Positions 59,397-64,000 of a stretch of 64,000 nt of DNA are shown one piece after another; within the stretch, counting starts at the first letter, position 1; every line of letters begins with the position of its first letter. A program made the position numbers and the translations under genes. Under the pieces are notes generated by a model. It saw nothing but the letters and a program-made list of their open reading frames with translations, ran no database searches and had not been told where the DNA came from. Source of the stretch: JAVBWI01 sp036677445 (GTDB taxonomy: Bacteria; Bacillota; Clostridia; Christensenellales; CAG-138); NCBI GenBank assembly GCA_036677445.1, contig JAVBWI010000006.1, forward strand, positions 186,001 to 250,000. The letters are read 5' to 3'.

Positions 59397-62300
59397 TTAA
59401 AACAAGCTGATTTGGTTGGTTTTAGGGAGGTTGTCGAAACACCCCGCTTCCACCAGCGCCGCCACCACGGCGCTGTTGGCGTTGGTGCGCGATTGGAAAT
59501 CCTCCACGGAAACGAACCGCTCCCCCTTGGTGTTTTCCGCAATGGAAATCGCCGCATTGCGGCCAATGCCGCCCACCGCGCTAAACGGTGCGCGGATCCC
59601 CCCCTCTTCCACCAAAAAACGTACCGCGTCGGATTTATATACATCCACAGGCAAAAGGGCGATGCCGCGCAGGTTCATTTCGTACACCACTTCGAGTATG
59701 GTCAGAAGGTCGCTCTCGAGATTGCTCGCGTCCCTTCCCTTTGCTTCTATCGCACGGATGTTTTCCAGCACGCGCTTCGCGCCGCCCGTGGCGTAACGTA
59801 CGTCAAACGCATCGGCGCGCACGGTATAATACACTGCGTAGAATGCTTCCGGGCAGTGCATTTTATAGTACGCAATGCGGAAAGACATCATCACGTACGC
59901 CACCGCATGCGCGCGCGGGAACATATATTTAATCTTCTCGCAGGAGTCGATAAACCACGCCGGCACATTCTGCCTGGCCATGGCCGCCTTCATATCGTCG
60001 TTCAAGCCCCTGCCCTTGCGAACGCTTTCCATTGTTTTAAAGGAAATGGAAGGCTCACAGCCGCAGGCGATCAGGTAATTCATAATATCGTCGCGGGTAC
60101 AGATTACCTGCGAAAGCGTTGCGACGCCATTGAGCACCAGCGTCTGCGCGTTGTTGAGCCACACATCCGTCCCGTGGGAAAGGCCCGCGATGCGCACCAG
60201 CTCTTCCATCGTGGTGGGGCGGGTATCCATAAGCATCTGCCGTACAAAGCTGGTGCCGAACTCCGGAATACCAAGGCTTCCCACCTCGCAGCCGCCCAGC
60301 GCCGTAAGGTCCACCCCCAGCCGTTCGGAAGAAGAGTAGAGGCTCATGGTATCGGCATCGTCCAGCGGTATGGAGCGCGGGTCGATACCGGTGATATCCT
60401 GCAGCATTTTGAGCGCGGTCGGGTCGTCATGGCCGAGAATATCCAGCTTGACCAGCCGGTCGTCCAACGCATGGAAATCAAAATGCGTGGTGATGGTGTT
60501 TTTCTGTTTCTGGTCCGCGGGGTATTGTACAGGCGTAAACTCGAGTATATCGTTCTCCTTGGGAACGATAACGATGCCGCCCGGGTGCTGGCCGGTGGTG
60601 CGTTTGACGCCCGAGCATCCCTCGCAGAGCCGGTCTATTTCATGCCTTGTTACCGTACGCTGCGTTTGCTCCAGGTACTTCATGACATAGCCGTAGGCCG
60701 TCTTGGTTTGTACGCCGCTGATGGTGCCCGCGCGGAAAGCGTGGCCGTCGCCGAACATTTCCTCCGTGTACTTGTGCGCCACCGGCTGATACTCGCCGGA
60801 GAAGTTCAGATCGATATCCGGCGTCTTGTCGCCATGGAAGCCCAGAAATACCTCGAAAGGGATTTCATACCCCGCCTTGCCGTACGGCGTGCCGCAGACG
60901 GGGCAATCCGCGTCCGGCATGTCTACGCCGCAGGCGTATTTGCTCCTGTCCGCGTCGAAATCGCTGTGATGGCACTGCGGGCAAAGGTAATGCGGCGGAA
61001 GCGGATTGACTTCCGTGATTCCCGCCATCGTCGCCACAAAAGAAGAGCCGACCGAGCCGCGTGAGCCCACAAGATACCCGTCATCCAGGGATTTCTTTAC
61101 CAGGCGCTGCGCCATCAGGTACAGCGAAGCGAAGCCGTTGTCAATAATGGAGTGCAGCTCCTTATCCAGCCGCTTTTGCACGACCTCCGGCAGCGGATCG
61201 CCATAGAGCGTATGCGCGCGGCTGACAGCCATATTTCGCAGTATGTTTTCCGCGTCCTCGATCTTGGGCGCGAAAGTGCCGTCTGGGTACGGCTTTAGCT
61301 GTTCGCAGCAGTCGGCGATGGCGTTTGGCGCGTTGACCACCACATCCAGCGCCGTTTCCTCGCCCAAGTACGAAAATTCCGCAAGCATCTCGTCAGTCGT
61401 CTTAAAATACAGCGGCGCCTGCAAAGGCGCGTCCTTAAACCCCATCTCGTTCATGAGTATGGCGCGATAAGCCGCATCCTCCGGCTCCAGGAAGTGCACG
61501 TCGCCGGTGGCTACGACCGGTTTATTGAGCTCCTTGCCCAATTGCACAATGCGCGCGTTGTGCGCGCGCAGCACGTCCTCATCCGGTACGATGCCCTCGC
61601 GCAGCATAAAAGCGTTGTTGGCAAGCGGCTGAATTTCCAAATAATCGTACCATGCGGCGATACTGCGCACTTCTTCTTCGCTTTTGTTTTGCAGCAGGGC
61701 CTGGTACAGCTCGCCCTGTTCGCACGCGGAGCCCAGCAGCAGGCCTTCGCGATACAGACGCAGCAGGCTTTTGGGAATTTGCGGCTTGCTGTGGAAGAAA
61801 TCGATATGTGCGTGGCTGACCAAGCGGTACAGGTTTTTCATGCCCGCCTGCGTCGTCGCGATCAGTACGATATGGTTCAGTCTGGAATGCTTGCCGCGGC
61901 CGCCCTGCTCTTCCTCCGTACCGGGCTCAAAGGCGGGCACCTCGTACACGCCCAGCGCCCGCATAAGGTCGAGCAGCTTTACAAACACCCCCGCCGTCGC
62001 TTCCGCATCATCCACCGCACGATGATGGTTTTCAAGCGAAACGCCCAGATGCTCGCAAACGGTATTGAGCTTATGATTCTTAATGCCCCACAGCAGGTAG
62101 CGCGATAGCATCAGCGTATCCACATACGGGTTATCAAACAATATGCCGTAACGTTCCCCGTGCGTGCGGATGAAACCTACATCAAAGGATGCATTGTGCG
62201 CAACAAGCACGCAGCCGCTCGTAAACGCGGCAAACTCCGACAGCACATCCCGGGTGAGCGGCGCGTCCAGCAGCATTTCATCGCGGATGCCGGTGAGCGC

Positions 62301-63350
62301 AACGATGTTCTGCGGAATGGTTACCCCGGCGTTCACGAATGTGCTGAACCGTCCGGCCACCTTGCCGTCCCTGAGCTTGACCGCGCCGATCTCTATGATA
62401 TGCCCCTGCTCGGCCTTCAACCCTGTGGTCTCGATATCGAATACCACATAGTCCTGCTCCATGGGCAAAAAGCCGGTATCCGGCTTCAAGTACCCCTCCA
62501 CGCCGAACAGCACCTTGATCTTATTTTTTGCGCCCGCCTTGGCGGCGTCCGGAAACGCCTGCACCACGCCATGATCGGTAATGGCGACGGCCTTATGCCC
62601 CCACCGCGCCGCCGTCTGTATGGCGTCCTTGACGTTGGTCAGGCCGTCCATGGCGGACATCTGCGTATGCAGGTGCAGTTCAACGCGTTTACACTGCGCT
62701 TTATCCATGCGCACCTTGCCCGGTACGCTGACGATATCCTGCGCCTGTATGACAAGCTCCCGCGCGTACTTGTCGAATTCACACAATCCGCGTATGCGCA
62801 AATAGCCGCCCGCCTGCCGCACGCCTTCCAGGCTTTTTTCCAGCTGAGGTGCAGACTTGCCGAATACATAAGCCTTGCACTGTATGGTGTTGGTGTAATC
62901 CGTCACATTGAAGAGCAGAAGCGTTTTGTCGGCGCCATTCTTGAGCTTGCGCATTTCCAGGCTCAGCAAACGGCCCTCCACCGTTACGCGGCCGGAATCT
63001 TCCCGCAGCGAGAGCATTTGTGTCATTTCCGCACGGGCAATGCGTTTGCCGAAAAGCAGCTTGTCCTCCGCCTTCTCCGCCTTGTCGGCGGACGAACCCG
63101 CTGCCGGCTGGGTGGGCGCGGACGCCTGCGCGATCGTATGGCAATCGATGCGCAGGTCCACACGGCAGGGGGAAAAGCGTCGCTCGAAAAGCGCCTGCAG
63201 GCTTTCCTGCTGCGCTTGTGTCGGCATGGATATGCATAGCATTTGAATTTGCAGCGATTTTGTATCCGGATTCCAGTTCGCCTGCTGAAGCGTCAAACCT
63301 GCGGCCCATTCCCCGGCCTGCAGCAGCAATTGTTCAAATTCCGTATTCAA
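59397..63350 (-). CDS. polC: DNA polymerase III alpha subunit, Gram-positive PolC type
   Basis: Replicative DNA polymerase of Firmicutes, with built-in proofreading. The 1317-residue product has an N-terminal region, an OB fold (about 120-215), a PHP domain split around the exonuclease (VELHLHTQMSAMDG near 225; AITDHG near 257), the DEDD exonuclease (YVVFDIETTGL near 302 to about 465), a four-cysteine zinc segment (CPQCHHSD ... CPVCG near 830-870), and the polymerase core with DIDLNFSGEY near 890. It is shorter than Bacillus PolC (1437). The start is taken as TTG at 63350, 11 bases after GGAGG; the TTG at 63368 overlaps that site. It lies close behind ispG. Confidence 0.96.
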   Translation of the reverse strand: MNTEFEQLLLQAGEWAAGLTLQQANWNPDTKSLQIQMLCISMPTQAQQESLQALFERRFSPCRVDLRIDCHTIAQASAPTQPAAGSSADKAEKAEDKLLFGKRIARAEMTQMLSLREDSGRVTVEGRLLSLEMRKLKNGADKTLLLFNVTDYTNTIQCKAYVFGKSAPQLEKSLEGVRQAGGYLRIRGLCEFDKYARELVIQAQDIVSVPGKVRMDKAQCKRVELHLHTQMSAMDGLTNVKDAIQTAARWGHKAVAITDHGVVQAFPDAAKAGAKNKIKVLFGVEGYLKPDTGFLPMEQDYVVFDIETTGLKAEQGHIIEIGAVKLRDGKVAGRFSTFVNAGVTIPQNIVALTGIRDEMLLDAPLTRDVLSEFAAFTSGCVLVAHNASFDVGFIRTHGERYGILFDNPYVDTLMLSRYLLWGIKNHKLNTVCEHLGVSLENHHRAVDDAEATAGVFVKLLDLMRALGVYEVPAFEPGTEEEQGGRGKHSRLNHIVLIATTQAGMKNLYRLVSHAHIDFFHSKPQIPKSLLRLYREGLLLGSACEQGELYQALLQNKSEEEVRSIAAWYDYLEIQPLANNAFMLREGIVPDEDVLRAHNARIVQLGKELNKPVVATGDVHFLEPEDAAYRAILMNEMGFKDAPLQAPLYFKTTDEMLAEFSYLGEETALDVVVNAPNAIADCCEQLKPYPDGTFAPKIEDAENILRNMAVSRAHTLYGDPLPEVVQKRLDKELHSIIDNGFASLYLMAQRLVKKSLDDGYLVGSRGSVGSSFVATMAGITEVNPLPPHYLCPQCHHSDFDADRSKYACGVDMPDADCPVCGTPYGKAGYEIPFEVFLGFHGDKTPDIDLNFSGEYQPVAHKYTEEMFGDGHAFRAGTISGVQTKTAYGYVMKYLEQTQRTVTRHEIDRLCEGCSGVKRTTGQHPGGIVIVPKENDILEFTPVQYPADQKQKNTITTHFDFHALDDRLVKLDILGHDDPTALKMLQDITGIDPRSIPLDDADTMSLYSSSERLGVDLTALGGCEVGSLGIPEFGTSFVRQMLMDTRPTTMEELVRIAGLSHGTDVWLNNAQTLVLNGVATLSQVICTRDDIMNYLIACGCEPSISFKTMESVRKGRGLNDDMKAAMARQNVPAWFIDSCEKIKYMFPRAHAVAYVMMSFRIAYYKMHCPEAFYAVYYTVRADAFDVRYATGGAKRVLENIRAIEAKGRDASNLESDLLTILEVVYEMNLRGIALLPVDVYKSDAVRFLVEEGGIRAPFSAVGGIGRNAAISIAENTKGERFVSVEDFQSRTNANSAVVAALVEAGCFDNLPKTNQISLF

Positions 63351-63397
63351 GGTACCGTGATCCTCCAACCGATCCTATTTCTCACGCCTGCCCGGCT

Positions 63398-64000
63398 TCA
63401 GACCATTTTTTCGGCCTCCTGCACAAGCTGTTCGAGCATGGCCTGCGCCATGCCGGTGGCAACACGCTCGCCTTTTTTGAAAAGCGTGCCGCTGCCGTGC
63501 CCGAAGGCGATGCCGATATCCGCCTCGCGCGCTTCCCCCGGGCCGTTTACTGCGCAACCCATCACCGCAACGGTAAGGCTGCCGCGATCCTGCGGCAGGC
63601 GTTCGCGCAGCATGGTCACGACATGCTCAAGATTCACCTGGCAACGGCCGCAGGTGGGGCAGCTGATGATTTCCAGCCCCTCGCGCCGCAGCCCTGCCGC
63701 ACGCAAAATGCTGCGGGCGGCTGTGACCTCCTGTACCGGGTCGCCGGTAAGCGAAACGCGCAACGTATCCCCTATGCCGTCAAGCAGCAGCGCGCCTAAG
63801 CCCATGGCGGATTTGATGAGCGCGAATTCGCCCATGCCCGCCTCCGTCACGCCGATGTGGAGCGGGTACTGCGCATGACGGCGCATCTCCCTGTACGCCG
63901 CAACGGTATCCGGTACATTGGATGCTTTGAGCGAGAGCACAATATCATAAAAACCCGCGCTTTCGAGCATGGAAATATGCCTGATGGCGCTTTCCACCAT
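63398..64000 (-). CDS. ispG: 4-hydroxy-3-methylbut-2-enyl diphosphate synthase, C-terminal part
   Basis: Iron-sulfur enzyme of the MEP isoprenoid pathway. About 200 C-terminal residues are inside the window; the N-terminal part lies beyond 64000, so the reading simply runs off the edge. Cluster ligands appear in ISCPTCGRCQVNLEHV and in VAVMGCAVNGPGEAREADIGIA, both diagnostic, along with DIVLSLKASNVPDTVAAYR. It ends 47 bp before polC on the same strand. In Clostridia dxr and rseP typically precede ispG, outside this window. Confidence 0.97.
   Translation of the reverse strand: MVESAIRHISMLESAGFYDIVLSLKASNVPDTVAAYREMRRHAQYPLHIGVTEAGMGEFALIKSAMGLGALLLDGIGDTLRVSLTGDPVQEVTAARSILRAAGLRREGLEIISCPTCGRCQVNLEHVVTMLRERLPQDRGSLTVAVMGCAVNGPGEAREADIGIAFGHGSGTLFKKGERVATGMAQAMLEQLVQEAEKMV

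Noticed and set aside
59316..61064. 582-codon plus-strand frame opposite polC (and similar 552-codon frame opposite pnp at 38915-40573)
   Set aside because: Shadow frames of strongly conserved genes, no ribosome sites or family motifs.

Overview
The window is a gene-dense chromosome segment from a low-GC-lineage Gram-positive (Firmicutes, class Clostridia) whose own GC content is fairly high (mid-fifties percent by eye). The assignment rests on PolC and RNase Y, a TrpR-like YerC next to RqcH, YlbJ and SpoIVFA/SpoIVFB-like sporulation proteins, a SigB/SigF/SigG-type sigma factor with its partner-switching genes, SepF/DivIVA, and the rimP-nusA-ylxR-ylxQ-infB order. Shine-Dalgarno sites are strong (GGAGG type) and TTG/GTG starts are common. 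I see no rRNA, tRNA, CRISPR array, prophage or complete insertion sequence.

Layout. 1-8.3 kb: acetate production (pta-ackA, left gene cut by the window edge), tmcAL, a patatin-like lipase, ylbJ, rqcH, yerC and a fumarylacetoacetase-type enzyme. 8.4-16.6 kb: rodA, a SpoIVFA/SpoIVFB pair, two radical-SAM-associated genes and RNase G, preceded by a sugar-binding lipoprotein. 16.9-20.5 kb: pgi with a TIM-barrel isomerase, and a divergent DUF3810 zinc-peptidase-like membrane protein. 20.5-30.8 kb: lgt, then a compact five-gene operon pncB / lipoprotein / 1628-residue multidomain protein / dehydrogenase-like / FMN reductase-like. 31-38.6 kb: ygiQ, divIVA, sepF, yggS, a HlyD-like protein, a MazG/dUTPase-like enzyme, an M16 peptidase and a degenerate polysaccharide deacetylase. 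38.7-50 kb: the translation/RNA supercluster pnp, rpsO, ribF, truB, nrnA, rbfA, infB, ylxQ, ylxR, nusA, rimP. 50.2-53.8 kb: mntP, a cluster of hairpin repeats, purB and purA. 54-64 kb: a sigma-factor partner-switching operon, an M19 dipeptidase, rny, polC and the 3' part of ispG.

Most of the window is housekeeping. The least ordinary part is the pncB operon. Its central protein joins an HD phosphohydrolase domain, a long helical-repeat region, a NadD-like nucleotidyltransferase with an altered HxGH motif, an acetyltransferase-like stretch and a phosphoribosyltransferase-like C-terminal region. Its neighbours include nicotinate phosphoribosyltransferase and two proteins that look like NAD(P)-dependent enzymes, so a role in NAD or nucleotide homeostasis is a reasonable but untested inference. 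Other points of interest are a sigma-factor operon whose first kinase-like anti-sigma protein has lost its ATP-binding residues while a second intact one lies downstream, three evenly spaced CGAAC motifs upstream of purA, a MITE-like element before ylbJ, and a tandem array of hairpins between mntP and purB.

Start codons were chosen from ribosome binding sites and overlaps with neighbours. Promoters and terminators were found by eye. Family calls are from recognition of motifs and gene order, not from database searches.
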